NCBI GenBank assembly: GCA_903847155.1
Contig: CAINCU010000028.1
Span: forward strand, 62,001-126,000
DNA from: an uncultured Gallionellaceae bacterium
Lineage (GTDB): Bacteria > Pseudomonadota > Gammaproteobacteria > Burkholderiales > Gallionellaceae
DNA length: 64,000 bases
Reading direction: 5' to 3'
In this document: in pieces, positions 1 to 9,084 of the stretch
Layout: every line of letters starts with the position of its first letter
How positions within the stretch are numbered: position 1 is the first letter of the stretch
Notes under the pieces: generated by a model
The model's database searches: none
The model's input: only the letters and a program-made list of their open reading frames with translations
Told to the model about the DNA's origin: nothing
Made by a program: the position numbers and the translations under genes

Positions 1-985
1 TGCCGGCGAAACCGCTTGCGCTGCCTGTGACTTTAGCGGCTTGCACGTTGGCACTTGATGTCAACACGACAGAGGCAATGCCGCTTGCGTTAGTTGTTGC
101 GCTTGCTGCCGACAAAGTGCCAGAGGTAGTGGAAAATGCAACGGTTGCACCCTGAATAGGTTGCAAGGCGGTATCCAGTACTTTAGCGTTTATCGTAGAA
201 GTGCCGCCGCCAGCCGCAATCACAGACATGGTTGGTGTAACCGATATTGATCCGACCACCGCGATGTTGCTGGCTACCGTTAGAGTCGCCGTGCCGGAGA
301 TGCCGTTCGATGCCTTGGCTGTCAGAGTTTCTGTTCCCGCTGTATTGCTAGCGATGTAACTGACCGATGCACGGCCATTCGAATCTGTTGGAACACTCGT
401 TGTGTTGAATGTTCCAGCTGCAGTAGTAGTGAAATTGATGGGCTGACCTGCGGCCACTGAATTGCCGTTCGCATCAACTACGGCTATGCTCAGTGTCGTC
501 GTGCCGCTCGGCAAGACGCTTGATGGTGCGAGGTTTGTGCCAATCGCAGCCACGGCTCCTGGCAGGAAATTAACAGTGACAGGGGTAGATGCTGCTCCAC
601 CATAATTTGCAGTCATGGTCGCAGTGCCAGTGATGATTGGCGCTGTTAATGAAACTTGTGCTATACCGGACGAATCGGTAGTGGCAGAAGTCGCCGAAAG
701 CGTTCCGGCTGTGGTTGCAAAATTTACAGATTTGCCGCTCATCGCCACGCCAGCTGTATCTATAACGGTTGCGCGCAAAAAGATTGAACTAGCGCCATCC
801 GCTGTGATGCTGGGTCCACCTGAAGCTAGCGTTACGCTCGCCACAATGCCTGTTCCCGTCGTACCGCCACCTGTCGTACCGCCGGTTGTAGTTGTTCCCG
901 AGCCGCATCCTGAAAGGATTGGCAAAACGATTAGCAATAACAACCAGGACGAAAAAATAGAGCTGTAGTGTTGGAAGAGACGCAT
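1..985 (-). CDS. Secreted lipoprotein with bacterial Ig-like (invasin/Big_1-type) repeats, 5' part only
   Basis: The reading frame is open from an ATG at 985 to the window edge, so at least 328 residues are present and the C-terminus is missing. The start is supported by a GGGGAA ribosome site just upstream. The N-terminus has a basic and hydrophobic signal ending in the lipobox LSGC (Cys27), so export and lipidation are expected. After a Gly/Thr-rich linker (about residues 28-45) there are about three copies of a roughly 95-residue Ser/Thr/Ala/Gly-rich beta-sandwich module with the recurring pattern of Thr-rich strands, 'G.A..S' turns and 'TAT.TV' ends typical of Big_1 domains. Such proteins act as surface adhesins or structural proteins. 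The function of this one is inferred only from the repeats. Confidence 0.8.
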   Translation of the reverse strand, partial: MRLFQHYSSIFSSWLLLLIVLPILSGCGSGTTTTGGTTGGGTTGTGIVASVTLASGGPSITADGASSIFLRATVIDTAGVAMSGKSVNFATTAGTLSATSATTDSSGIAQVSLTAPIITGTATMTANYGGAASTPVTVNFLPGAVAAIGTNLAPSSVLPSGTTTLSIAVVDANGNSVAAGQPINFTTTAAGTFNTTSVPTDSNGRASVSYIASNTAGTETLTAKASNGISGTATLTVASNIAVVGSISVTPTMSVIAAGGGTSTINAKVLDTALQPIQGATVAFSTTSGTLSAASATTNASGIASVVLTSSANVQAAKVTGSASGFAG

Positions 986-1025
986 TTTTGATTCCCCTTT
1001 ACGCGGCTGGTTGTTAGTTATATGA

Positions 1026-1054
1026 ATCGTACACTACAACAAAAGTTTACTCAA
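1026..1054 (-). promoter_or_regulatory. Candidate sigma-70 promoter for the Ig-like lipoprotein
   Basis: Read on the minus strand there is TTGAGT, a 17-bp spacer, then TACGAT, about 40 bp before the ATG at 985. An exact 12-bp palindrome, GTTAATATTAAC (1076-1087), lies just upstream of the -35 and could be an operator. Both are calls by eye. Confidence 0.4.
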
Positions 1055-1132
1055 CACAACAAGTTATCGTCGTTAGTTAATATTAACATTCATGAGAAAT
1101 TAACCTTAGTTCATCACCCAAATAACCATTTC

Positions 1133-2251
1133 CTATTCCACCGCAAATAACCTTCGATGCTCTCTAATTGCATAGCGGTCAGTCATGCCTGCGATGTAGT
1201 CTGCAACTTGGCGAGCCTGTTTGGCTTCATCTTTAGCTACAAATTGCGGCGGCAGAAGGCGCGTGTCGCCCGTGAATGCCTGAAACAAATCGCTGATGAT
1301 GCGGCGCGCTTTGGTGCTCATGCGCATCACGCGGTAATGCCGGTATAGATGCGTGCGCAAGAAAACTTTGAGTTCACGGTTGAGTTCTTGCATTTCCGTA
1401 CTGAACGCTACCAGCGGCGGCACGGTTCGCACATCGTCCACATTTTGTGGCGTACATGTGCCTATGTTGTGTTCAGTCTGCGCTATCAGGTCGGTAACCA
1501 GAATGTTAATCATGCGGCGCACGATTTCGTGGATCAAGCGTCGTTCTGCCAGATTAGGATATTCCGCACGCACCACATTCAATTGGCTTGCGAACAGGCG
1601 TACTGAGGCAAGTTGGTCGATCGTGATTAAACCGGAACGCAGCCCGTCATCCACGTCGTGGTTGTTATAAGCGATCTCGTCCGCTAGGTTGGCGATTTGC
1701 GCTTCCAGTGAAGGTCGCTTGTCGTTGATAAAACGCGCCCCAACATCGCCCAATTGTGCTGCGTGTTCCAATGAACAGTGCTTCAAAATGCCTTCGCGCG
1801 TTTCAAAGCATAGGTTCAAACCGTCGAACGCAGCGTAGCGCTCTTCCAGCACATCGACTACGCGCAGGGATTGCAGATTGTGCTCGAAACCGCCGTGATC
1901 TTTCATACACGCATTCAATGCTTCTTGCCCAGCATGACCAAACGGTGTATGCCCCAGATCGTGCGCAAGCGATATTGCTTCAACTAAGTCTTCATTCAAG
2001 CGCAAATGGCGCGCAATGGAGCGTCCTATTTGCGCCACTTCAATGCTGTGCGTAAGACGGGTACGGAATAGGTCGCCTTCGTGGTTGACGAAAACCTGTG
2101 TCTTGTATTCGAGGCGACGGAATGCACCGGAATGAATTATGCGATCTCGGTCACGTTGGAATTCGCTGCGCCCCAATGGGGCTGGTTCAGCAAATTGTCT
2201 ACCATGCGCACTGACGCTGACTGCATAGGGAGCTAGCGTTTTTTCAGGCAC
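1133..2251 (-). CDS. dgt: Deoxyguanosinetriphosphate triphosphohydrolase-like HD-domain protein
   Basis: A 372-residue HD-superfamily phosphohydrolase. The metal ligands are visible as H68 (TRLTHSIEV) and H97-D98 ([11 protein letters not shown]), with the conserved HNLQSLRV segment further on. Family members hydrolyse dNTPs to deoxynucleoside and triphosphate. This short (about 370-residue) group is the Dgt-like type 2 family rather than the 505-residue E. coli enzyme. The GTG start at 2251 overlaps the aroKB stop by 8 bp and has GAGG six bases upstream, indicating translational coupling. It is the last gene of this minus-strand run. Confidence 0.9.
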   Translation of the reverse strand: MPEKTLAPYAVSVSAHGRQFAEPAPLGRSEFQRDRDRIIHSGAFRRLEYKTQVFVNHEGDLFRTRLTHSIEVAQIGRSIARHLRLNEDLVEAISLAHDLGHTPFGHAGQEALNACMKDHGGFEHNLQSLRVVDVLEERYAAFDGLNLCFETREGILKHCSLEHAAQLGDVGARFINDKRPSLEAQIANLADEIAYNNHDVDDGLRSGLITIDQLASVRLFASQLNVVRAEYPNLAERRLIHEIVRRMINILVTDLIAQTEHNIGTCTPQNVDDVRTVPPLVAFSTEMQELNRELKVFLRTHLYRHYRVMRMSTKARRIISDLFQAFTGDTRLLPPQFVAKDEAKQARQVADYIAGMTDRYAIREHRRLFAVE

Positions 2252-3926
2252 TACACGCCTCTATTGTCTGCTCTAGAAGCATTTGGGGAACTTCGCTGGA
2301 CATTACCGCATGCCCCAACGATTTCAACAGCACGAAACGTATCTTGCCATCATCCACTTTTTTATCCAGCCTCATCAGTTGCAGATATTTGTCGGTACCC
2401 ATTTTGGGTGAGACGACAGGCAAATCCGCAAGTTCAAATAGTTTTCGTACTCGAAGTACGTCGTCCGCAGTCAGCCATCCAAGTCGTTGTGAAAGATCGG
2501 CTGCCATAACGGTTCCCGACGCTACCGCCTCTCCATGCAACCATGCGCCATAGCCCATGCCGTTTTCAATGGCATGCCCGAAGGTGTGCCCCAAGTTCAG
2601 CAAGGCGCGTTCGCCGCTTTCGCGTTCGTCTACACCAACCACCTCTGCCTTGTTCTCACAACTTCGCGCGATAGCATATTGCAGTGCCGCTGTATCGCGC
2701 GCCAGCAATTTTGCCATGTTGGCTTCCAACCATTCGAGAAAGGGCAAATCGCGAATAAGTCCGTATTTGATTACTTCTGCAAGCCCAGCTCGTAACTCGT
2801 TGTCCGGCAATGTACTTAATACGGAAGTATCTGCCAGCACAACCAATGGCTGATAGAACGCGCCTATCATATTCTTACCTAGCGAGTGATTGATGCCTGT
2901 CTTGCCGCCAACCGATGAGTCCACTTGTGATAGCAGTGTCGTAGGTATTTGAATAAACGGTACTCCACGCAAATAGGTGGCCGCAGCATAGCCCGTAATA
3001 TCGCCAATGACGCCGCCTCCCAACGCGATGAGAGGCGTGCTACGTTCGCTATGGGATTTAAGCAAGGAATCATAAATGAGGTTCAACGAATCGGCGCTTT
3101 TATACTGTTCGCCGTCTTGCAGCACTATACTTTGTACTTGAATACCGCGCTGAGATAGCCCTGAGCTCAGTCGCTCAAGGTACAGCGGAGCTACCGTTGT
3201 ATTGCTCACGATCACCGTGCGTTTTTGAGGAATGTGCGGGAGCAAAAGTTCAACCTTGTCCAGCAATCCACTGCCTATATATATCGAATAGCTGCGTTCG
3301 GACAGCCCGACTGTCAAAGTCTGCATAGATTCTTGTTCTCCGATTTTGACTGGATTTTGAAATGTGTTCAATTTTTGTTGTAGATTTAACAGCAATATAT
3401 GCACACTCTGTTTTCCGGTATGCATCACGATGTCGGCGACTTCTGAATAGAGGGGGTTGCGTTGTTCATACAACTCCTGCAATTTCCCGCGCGGATCGTA
3501 GGTTTGTAGAAGTGGTCGATTAACATCATGACGAGTGCGCTGCCAAAGATCATGTACGTTACTTTTCAGATATATGACTACCCCGCCTTTCTTGAGCATC
3601 TCTCGATTTTTAGAACTTATTACAGCCCCTCCACCGGTTGCCAATACAATATCGTGGCGTTTCATTAAATCTTCCAATACTGCACTTTCTCGTTGGCGAA
3701 ATCCAAACTCACCTTCAACATCAAATATGTGAGGAATGGTGACGCCTGTTCGACACTGGATTTCTTCGTCACTGTCGATAAAAGTTTTGCCTAGCTGCTT
3801 AGCCAGCAGCTTGCCCACCGTAGTCTTGCCAGCACCCATCATCCCTACAAGAATGATGTTGTTTATGGTTCGCTTGTTTGATGATTTTTCAGCCATGATT
3901 AGAATTGTAGCGGAAATCTTTAACAC
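2244..3926 (-). CDS. aroKB: Fused shikimate kinase / 3-dehydroquinate synthase (AroK-AroB)
   Basis: One uninterrupted frame of up to 560 residues encodes two shikimate-pathway enzymes. Residues about 22-190 are shikimate kinase: P-loop GMMGAGKTT, the D-S-D shikimate motif, the LATGGGAV segment and the lid around R133. Residues 201-560 are a full-length NAD-dependent 3-dehydroquinate synthase with GGGVIGD, the metal-binding EVIKYG region and [12 protein letters not shown]. The genes are usually adjacent but separate in proteobacteria. An internal ATG at 3326 (M201) with GGAG 11 bases upstream could also produce free AroB. The start is uncertain: GTG at 3926 has GGGGAA directly abutting it, and ATG at 3893 (MAEKSSNK) fits family starts but lacks a clear ribosome site. 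Confidence 0.9.
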   Translation of the reverse strand: MLKISATILIMAEKSSNKRTINNIILVGMMGAGKTTVGKLLAKQLGKTFIDSDEEIQCRTGVTIPHIFDVEGEFGFRQRESAVLEDLMKRHDIVLATGGGAVISSKNREMLKKGGVVIYLKSNVHDLWQRTRHDVNRPLLQTYDPRGKLQELYEQRNPLYSEVADIVMHTGKQSVHILLLNLQQKLNTFQNPVKIGEQESMQTLTVGLSERSYSIYIGSGLLDKVELLLPHIPQKRTVIVSNTTVAPLYLERLSSGLSQRGIQVQSIVLQDGEQYKSADSLNLIYDSLLKSHSERSTPLIALGGGVIGDITGYAAATYLRGVPFIQIPTTLLSQVDSSVGGKTGINHSLGKNMIGAFYQPLVVLADTSVLSTLPDNELRAGLAEVIKYGLIRDLPFLEWLEANMAKLLARDTAALQYAIARSCENKAEVVGVDERESGERALLNLGHTFGHAIENGMGYGAWLHGEAVASGTVMAADLSQRLGWLTADDVLRVRKLFELADLPVVSPKMGTDKYLQLMRLDKKVDDGKIRFVLLKSLGHAVMSSEVPQMLLEQTIEACSA

Positions 3927-3930
3927 TTCC

Positions 3931-3959
3931 CCAAAACAAAAGCCCGGAGTTCCCGGGCT
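3931..3959 (-). terminator. Rho-independent terminator after pilQ
   Basis: On the minus strand a 7-bp GC-rich stem (AGCCCGG / CCGGGCT, 5-base loop, 3941-3959) is followed by TTTGTTTT. It lies between the pilQ stop and the aroKB start, so it should end or reduce pil operon transcription before aroKB. Confidence 0.75.
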
Positions 3960-4036
3960 CTTGTTTGCGCTTTTGCTTTCAGTTCAAAGCTACTTAGTAG
4001 CTAGCTTAACTTCCTAAATTTGAGCAAGTTCATTGT

Positions 4037-6100
4037 CTACAATATTTTAGGTGTAATAAAAATTAGCAACTCTTCTTTGCTATCACTCTTAGCATTGTTC
4101 TTGAACAGCCAGCCTAAAACGGGAATATCCCCTAACAACGGAACCTGACCACCACCATCAGATTGTTTTTGTAAAAATATTCCACCAATTACGACCGTGC
4201 CACCATTTTCAACTAATACTTCAGTAGTTACCTTTTTTGAGTTGATGCTCGGTACGCTACCGCCACCAAGGTTTGCTCCTGGCTCATCTTGGCTAGCATC
4301 CACTTTCATGCTGATATGGTCATCCGGCGTGATTTGCGGAGTCACATTAAGGCTGAGTGTTGCAGATACAAAAGCTGTGCTGGTGGCTCCGCTGCTAGTG
4401 GCCTGTTGATAAGGAATTTGCACACCCGACGATATAGAGGCTGCTTGTTTATCCGACGTTACTACGCGCGGACTAGAAATATTTTTGGTTACGCCTTCTG
4501 TCTCAGAGGCGGTTAATTCTAACGTTAATACTTTGGTGGCTGCTTGGTTGAACAACGCCAATGCCAAACCTCCAGAGCCAGAAGTGGTAGGTAAATTCAC
4601 ATTGGTGGTACCACTCCCCCCACTGCCCACCGCAAAATTGGCTTGCGTTGCACCTCCGGCAGGAACCGTGCCTTGGCCGTTATAGCCTAATTTACCGCCC
4701 AGGTTTCTCGTATACGAATTTGTAGCCTGAACAAAACGCGCCTCGATAAGCACCTGTCGTACGGGCACATCCACAAGTTTGATTAATTTTCTTACCTCTT
4801 CGAGGCTCTTTGGAGCGTCCTTTACAAACAGCATATTGGTTCGTACATCGAAGTTTGCACTTCCTCTTTTAGATAGTATTTTTTGTTTATCGTCAGAAAT
4901 CAATTTGACGATGTCAGCCGCTTTTGCATATGAAAGCGAGAAGTTCTCTGTATTCAGTGGCTCGAGTTCTGCAATATCCTGCCGTGAAGAAAAGTCAATT
5001 TTCTCTTTAGCTGCAATTTCTTCTCGAGGTGCGACTTGGATAACATTGCCGTTCTTGCGCATATCCAAACCCCTGCTCTGCAGGATAATGTCAAATGCCT
5101 GATCCCAAGGAACATCTTTCAAGCGTAGCGTCAAACTACCTGTCACCGTATCACTAATCACCATGTTCAACCCGGTAAAATCGGCAATCACACTTAATGC
5201 TTCGCGGGTTGTTATATTTTGGAAATTCAGGGTCAGTTTCTCTCCAGAGTATCCAGGGACGCCCCCCTTAACCAACTTATTAGGGTCTTCCGTAACTGAT
5301 TTCACTTCAACGATGAATTTGTTGTCAGTCTGATATGCCGAGTACTCCCACATTCCTTTCGGCTCTATCGAAAGACGAGCATCCCCTCCCTGCACAAATG
5401 CATCAATTAATTGCACCGGAGTTGCGAAATCTGAAACGTCCAGCTTTCTTTGCAAATTTCTTGGCAAATTCGTATGTTGGAAATCAACAACAAGTGCTTT
5501 GCCCTGTTGTTTAATGTCAATTCCTATGTCTGCATCAGACAAATCGATTTGCACCCGCCCTTCACCATTTTTTCCTCTATGGAAATCTATATCGCGCAGG
5601 CTATGCTTTTGCGAACCTGCCAAAGCATCCGCGAAATGCGTCGCAGCAACCGGTTGTGTTCCACCCCCAACTCCCTTGGGTTGTAAAGTAATCAATATAT
5701 TATCGCCCTCTATATGCGTATCGTAACTAAGCATTTGAGCTAAATTAATCACCAATCGTGTGCGGTTTCCAGCTTGTACGATGTTTGCACTGCGCAAGTC
5801 GCCTTCACCAAATTCTTGGAGCGATTTCCCAAGCCCGTTTCCGGTATTAGGAAAGTCAAATGCAATACGCGGCGGGGTATTGATTGTAAATGCCGCAGGT
5901 TGAGTATTTGGCGCAGTTTTCAGACCAATTCTGATCACAAATTTTCCTCCCGTTTCACTGGAGGCGCTAATGGATTGAATACTATTGGAATAATCTACGG
6001 AATTTGCCCCTTCTTGAGCTTGGACAGTTAGTGAAATCATTAAAAACAGAATTGCAAATAATTGAACGGCCACGCATGCAACCTTGTTGTATTGTTTCAT
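4037..6100 (-). CDS. pilQ: Type IV pilus secretin PilQ
   Basis: A 687-residue outer-membrane secretin forming the pore for the type IV pilus. It has a signal peptide (cleavage after TVQAQ, about residue 30), one or two AMIN peptidoglycan-binding domains in the first 250 residues, an STN/N0 domain (LNFQNITTREALSVIADFTG), an N1 domain, and the C-terminal secretin core ending in VPLLGDIPVLGWLFKN. The start was set at ATG 6100 because AGGAG lies seven bases upstream; a GTG at 6118 overlaps the pilP stop and has no such site. It is the last gene of pilMNOPQ. Confidence 0.97.
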   Translation of the reverse strand: MKQYNKVACVAVQLFAILFLMISLTVQAQEGANSVDYSNSIQSISASSETGGKFVIRIGLKTAPNTQPAAFTINTPPRIAFDFPNTGNGLGKSLQEFGEGDLRSANIVQAGNRTRLVINLAQMLSYDTHIEGDNILITLQPKGVGGGTQPVAATHFADALAGSQKHSLRDIDFHRGKNGEGRVQIDLSDADIGIDIKQQGKALVVDFQHTNLPRNLQRKLDVSDFATPVQLIDAFVQGGDARLSIEPKGMWEYSAYQTDNKFIVEVKSVTEDPNKLVKGGVPGYSGEKLTLNFQNITTREALSVIADFTGLNMVISDTVTGSLTLRLKDVPWDQAFDIILQSRGLDMRKNGNVIQVAPREEIAAKEKIDFSSRQDIAELEPLNTENFSLSYAKAADIVKLISDDKQKILSKRGSANFDVRTNMLFVKDAPKSLEEVRKLIKLVDVPVRQVLIEARFVQATNSYTRNLGGKLGYNGQGTVPAGGATQANFAVGSGGSGTTNVNLPTTSGSGGLALALFNQAATKVLTLELTASETEGVTKNISSPRVVTSDKQAASISSGVQIPYQQATSSGATSTAFVSATLSLNVTPQITPDDHISMKVDASQDEPGANLGGGSVPSINSKKVTTEVLVENGGTVVIGGIFLQKQSDGGGQVPLLGDIPVLGWLFKNNAKSDSKEELLIFITPKIL

Positions 6101-6114
6101 ATTATTACTCCTAA

Positions 6115-6627
6115 TCACTCAACCAATTGCAAACTGCTTTCACGTTCCGACCAATCTCCAGCACTGTCTTGCACCATTTCTTTTATCTTAACTTCGGTTT
6201 CCTTAACTAGAGTTATCTGCCCGAAATTCGTACCCATATAATTGCCTGCTTTAACTGTATACAACTTGCCCTCGGAAGAACGAATAACCGCATGGCCCAC
6301 CTTGTGCTGGTACAAGTAACCGACCATCTTTAGGGTTTCCAGCGGATAATCCTCAAGCTCTTCCTTGGGGCGATCCAAGTCGGGCTGGTTTTGTCCAGTC
6401 CGGCTCGCGTTCCGTGATTCCTGCTTGCGTGGTTTAAACGGGTCAGGTAATGAGGTGGAATTATCATAAGTAAACGGTTCGTAAGGCTTAATATCCGGCG
6501 GAGGCGCGACTTTCCCGCGCATGTCAGCTCCTGCGTTTTGAACAAAGTCACGTAAGTCCTGGAATTCTTCACCACCGCAACCGCCAAGCAGCAAAATGGA
6601 CAGAAGTACTGAGTATGACCACCTCAT
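6115..6627 (-). CDS. pilP: Type IV pilus assembly lipoprotein PilP
   Basis: A 170-residue inner-membrane lipoprotein. Signal and lipobox LLGGC (Cys17) are clear. A flexible Pro-rich linker (about 35-90) leads to a C-terminal beta domain (LKMVGYLYQ... GNYMGTNFGQI) of the type that contacts the PilQ periplasmic domains. Its ATG overlaps the pilO stop (ATGA) and pilQ begins 14 bp downstream, so the order and coupling match the conserved alignment subcomplex operon. Confidence 0.96.
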   Translation of the reverse strand: MRWSYSVLLSILLLGGCGGEEFQDLRDFVQNAGADMRGKVAPPPDIKPYEPFTYDNSTSLPDPFKPRKQESRNASRTGQNQPDLDRPKEELEDYPLETLKMVGYLYQHKVGHAVIRSSEGKLYTVKAGNYMGTNFGQITLVKETEVKIKEMVQDSAGDWSERESSLQLVE

Positions 6628-7250
6628 TTTTTAGCCCCTGTCTGTTTGGAAGCTTTCTTTTGAGCCGCCAGTTCGTTTTCGTCAAGGTAGCGATATGTCT
6701 TTGCTGTTGCATCCATTGAAAGCATCCCTCCAGCGGGATTGATGCTAATGTTATTAAGGGTAACAATGCGCGGTAGCTGCGAAATATCACTCGCAAAGTT
6801 CCCTAAATCATCATAATTTCCGCTCACTTTAATTACAATCGGTTGCTCTGTGAACACTCCGGTCGCAATTTCTGCACCTGGGCGGAAGAGATCAAATTGC
6901 AATCCTCGCCCGAGGCCAGCTTGATTTATATCCGTTAACAATGCATCCATTTCTGATTTGCTTGGCAATTGCTTAAGCAGTGCACCGAAAGACTCTTGGG
7001 TATTAATCAACTGCTTCTTGATAATATCTAGGTTGATGGCTTCTCGTTTTTTTGCCAAAAAAGTATCACGTAGCTTTTCCTCCTCCTGCTTAACATTGGT
7101 ATATTGTTGCCACTGACTTTGCCAATCGAAAAGCGCTCCCAAAACAACCACGATTAAGAAAATAGATACGAACGCAGCCAACTTGACCAACCACGGCCAA
7201 CTCCCCGGCTTTTTGGGGTCAATGTTCTTTAATTCTTCGAGAAAATTCAT
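6624..7250 (-). CDS. pilO: Type IV pilus inner-membrane protein PilO
   Basis: A 208-residue protein with a short cytoplasmic N-terminus, one transmembrane helix (about 20-42), a coiled-coil (about 45-100) and a periplasmic ferredoxin-like domain, the usual PilO architecture. It forms a heterodimer with PilN and links PilM to PilP. ATG 7250 is preferred over GTG 7256 because AAGG lies seven bases before it. The stop overlaps pilP. Confidence 0.95.
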   Translation of the reverse strand: MNFLEELKNIDPKKPGSWPWLVKLAAFVSIFLIVVVLGALFDWQSQWQQYTNVKQEEEKLRDTFLAKKREAINLDIIKKQLINTQESFGALLKQLPSKSEMDALLTDINQAGLGRGLQFDLFRPGAEIATGVFTEQPIVIKVSGNYDDLGNFASDISQLPRIVTLNNISINPAGGMLSMDATAKTYRYLDENELAAQKKASKQTGAKK

Positions 7251-7259
7251 TTTCACACC

Positions 7260-7847
7260 TTAACTCTTTCCGCTCGTTTTGCCTGGCAATGGTGAGGCGG
7301 AACTTGTCGTTTTAGTCAGATTGAAAGTAAGCGAAAACTCGCTTAGTCGCGCCCCGCCTGTACCGACCGCATGGATTTCAATCAATGTTGGTGTATCCAG
7401 CCAAGGTGAATCTTCAATCGAACGCATCAAAGTTGAAATACGGGCATTGGATTGTGCATAGCCATTCAGACTAATGACATAGCCTGTTTGTCTGACATTT
7501 TTCAAATATATCCCATCCGGCAGGATACGTAGTAATTGGTCCAGCAAATGCACCACATCGGAGCGAGTAGATTGTAGATCTTCAACCACATTCTTTCTTG
7601 CTAGCAATGCCTGCGTTTGCTCTCGTAATTTTTTGATCTCTGAAATTTGCTTATCCAAAACAGTAATTTCTTGGTTCAGGTAAGTGTTGCGCCGTTCCTG
7701 ATAGGATATTCTTGTGCTAATGGCCACATGCACCAAACCAACAACCACTGCCCCAAGCACCAGTGAAATAACACTAAGCACTATAAATTGTAATTGTTGA
7801 GTGCGACGTTTTTCCTCGCGGTGGGGCAACAGATTAATGCGTATCAT
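7260..7847 (-). CDS. pilN: Type IV pilus inner-membrane protein PilN
   Basis: A 195-residue PilN. The N-terminus MIRINLLPHREEKR carries the conserved INLLP motif that docks into the PilM groove. It is followed by a transmembrane helix (about 22-44), a coiled coil and a periplasmic domain. The ATG at 7847 overlaps the pilM stop as ATGA, which fixes the start; 11 residues further upstream are unlikely. Confidence 0.96.
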   Translation of the reverse strand: MIRINLLPHREEKRRTQQLQFIVLSVISLVLGAVVVGLVHVAISTRISYQERRNTYLNQEITVLDKQISEIKKLREQTQALLARKNVVEDLQSTRSDVVHLLDQLLRILPDGIYLKNVRQTGYVISLNGYAQSNARISTLMRSIEDSPWLDTPTLIEIHAVGTGGARLSEFSLTFNLTKTTSSASPLPGKTSGKS

Positions 7848-8944
7848 GATGGGTCGAACCTCCGCATAGCCAAACCACATGCGATCATTAAAGCTGGCGC
7901 ATCAGTTTGCAACTGCCGCGGCTTGATGCGGCTCGACAAGGTCATCAACTCAAAAGGATTCGCTACAAGCGTACTGACTTGAGTGCGAGTCGCCACAGTC
8001 TCGTCAAGCCCTGCTAGAGCTGCACATCCACCAGCCAATACTATGTAATTGACTTCGTTGTATTGTGTCGAAGTAAAAAAGAACTGTAGTGCGCGCGAAA
8101 CTTCCATCGCCACATTTTCTCGGAACGGTGACAGTACATCACTTTCATAATTTTCTGGCAATCCGCCATTTCTTTTAGCTGCTTCAGCTTCTTCAACAGA
8201 TAACCCAAATGAACTTTGTATTTGCTGGGTAAGTTGGATGCCGCCAATTTGTTGGTCGCGCATATACACTGACTGTCCATTGCGCAATACATTCACATTC
8301 ATTACGTTTGCACCAATATCCACCACGGCAACGCACTGATCGACTGCACCATTGGGGAACTGGGTTCTAATTTGTTCAAAAGCTGCTTCCGCCGCATATG
8401 GTTCTACATCTACCACAACTGCCTTTAGGCCAGCCGACTGTGCTGCAGCCACTCGGTCTTCGACATTGGCTTTGCGCGAGGCAGCCAGCAATATCTCAAC
8501 CTCATCAGGGTTGTTTGGAGAAATACCTATTACTTGAAAATCCAGGTTTACTTCTTCCAATGCGAACGGAATATATTGATTGGCTTCAGACTCGACTTGG
8601 TATTCCAAGTCATCTTCGCGAAGACCTGCGGGCAACATGATTCTTTTACTGATCACCGCTGCCGCAGGCAAAGCTAGACTGACATTTTTTATACGTGTTC
8701 CCATCCGCTTCCATGCTCGCCGCAAGGCGTCGGACACGGCATCCAGATTATTTATGTTGCCGTCACTTACAGCATCAGATGGAAGTGCTTCAATGGCATA
8801 CCGCTCAACGATGTACCCTCCTTTTTTTGGCGCCTCACTCAATTCCAATAACTTGACGGCGGAGGCACTGATGTCCACCCCGATCATAGGGGGTGTCGAC
8901 GTCTGTAAAAAGTCTAACGGGATGTCGAAATTTCCTTTAATCAT
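7844..8944 (-). CDS. pilM: Type IV pilus assembly ATPase-fold protein PilM
   Basis: A 366-residue actin/FtsA-like cytoplasmic protein, first gene of pilMNOPQ. It shows phosphate-binding signatures IGVDISASAVKLLEL near residue 21 and AVVDIGANVMNV near residue 205, and the C-terminal ILAGG-type segment (VLAGGCAALAG). It binds ATP and the PilN N-terminus to anchor the inner-membrane platform. No good ribosome site precedes the ATG at 8944, but the alignment with family N-termini supports it. Confidence 0.96.
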   Translation of the reverse strand: MIKGNFDIPLDFLQTSTPPMIGVDISASAVKLLELSEAPKKGGYIVERYAIEALPSDAVSDGNINNLDAVSDALRRAWKRMGTRIKNVSLALPAAAVISKRIMLPAGLREDDLEYQVESEANQYIPFALEEVNLDFQVIGISPNNPDEVEILLAASRKANVEDRVAAAQSAGLKAVVVDVEPYAAEAAFEQIRTQFPNGAVDQCVAVVDIGANVMNVNVLRNGQSVYMRDQQIGGIQLTQQIQSSFGLSVEEAEAAKRNGGLPENYESDVLSPFRENVAMEVSRALQFFFTSTQYNEVNYIVLAGGCAALAGLDETVATRTQVSTLVANPFELMTLSSRIKPRQLQTDAPALMIACGLAMRRFDPS

Positions 8945-8980
8945 AGGATGGTTAGAGCTTTTTCATACAAAGTGGTTTAA

Positions 8981-9009
8981 ATCCTAGCAATAACTCCCAA
9001 GTGTGTAAA
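8981..9009 (-). promoter_or_regulatory. Sigma-70-type promoter for pilMNOPQ
   Basis: On the minus strand, TTTACA (9004-9009), exactly 17 bp, then TAGGAT (8981-8986), with the pilM ATG 37 bp downstream. Position and spacing in a 140-bp divergent intergenic region make this a good candidate. Confidence 0.6.
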
Positions 9010-9046
9010 GTTTTTTCTATAAACGCACTTCCCTAACCTTGCGAGA

Positions 9047-9052
9047 TATAAT
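9047..9052 (+). promoter_or_regulatory. Candidate -10 box for the PBP1a gene
   Basis: A perfect TATAAT 32 bp before the PBP1a ATG. No convincing -35 hexamer lies at the right distance. Confidence 0.35.
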
Positions 9053-9084
9053 TCGCGACGCACATTTTTTAAAGATTATCAGTT

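Noticed and set aside
615-968. 117-codon plus-strand frame
   Set aside because: It is the complement of the repeat-rich lipoprotein gene, which has a start, ribosome site, signal and lipobox on the minus strand.
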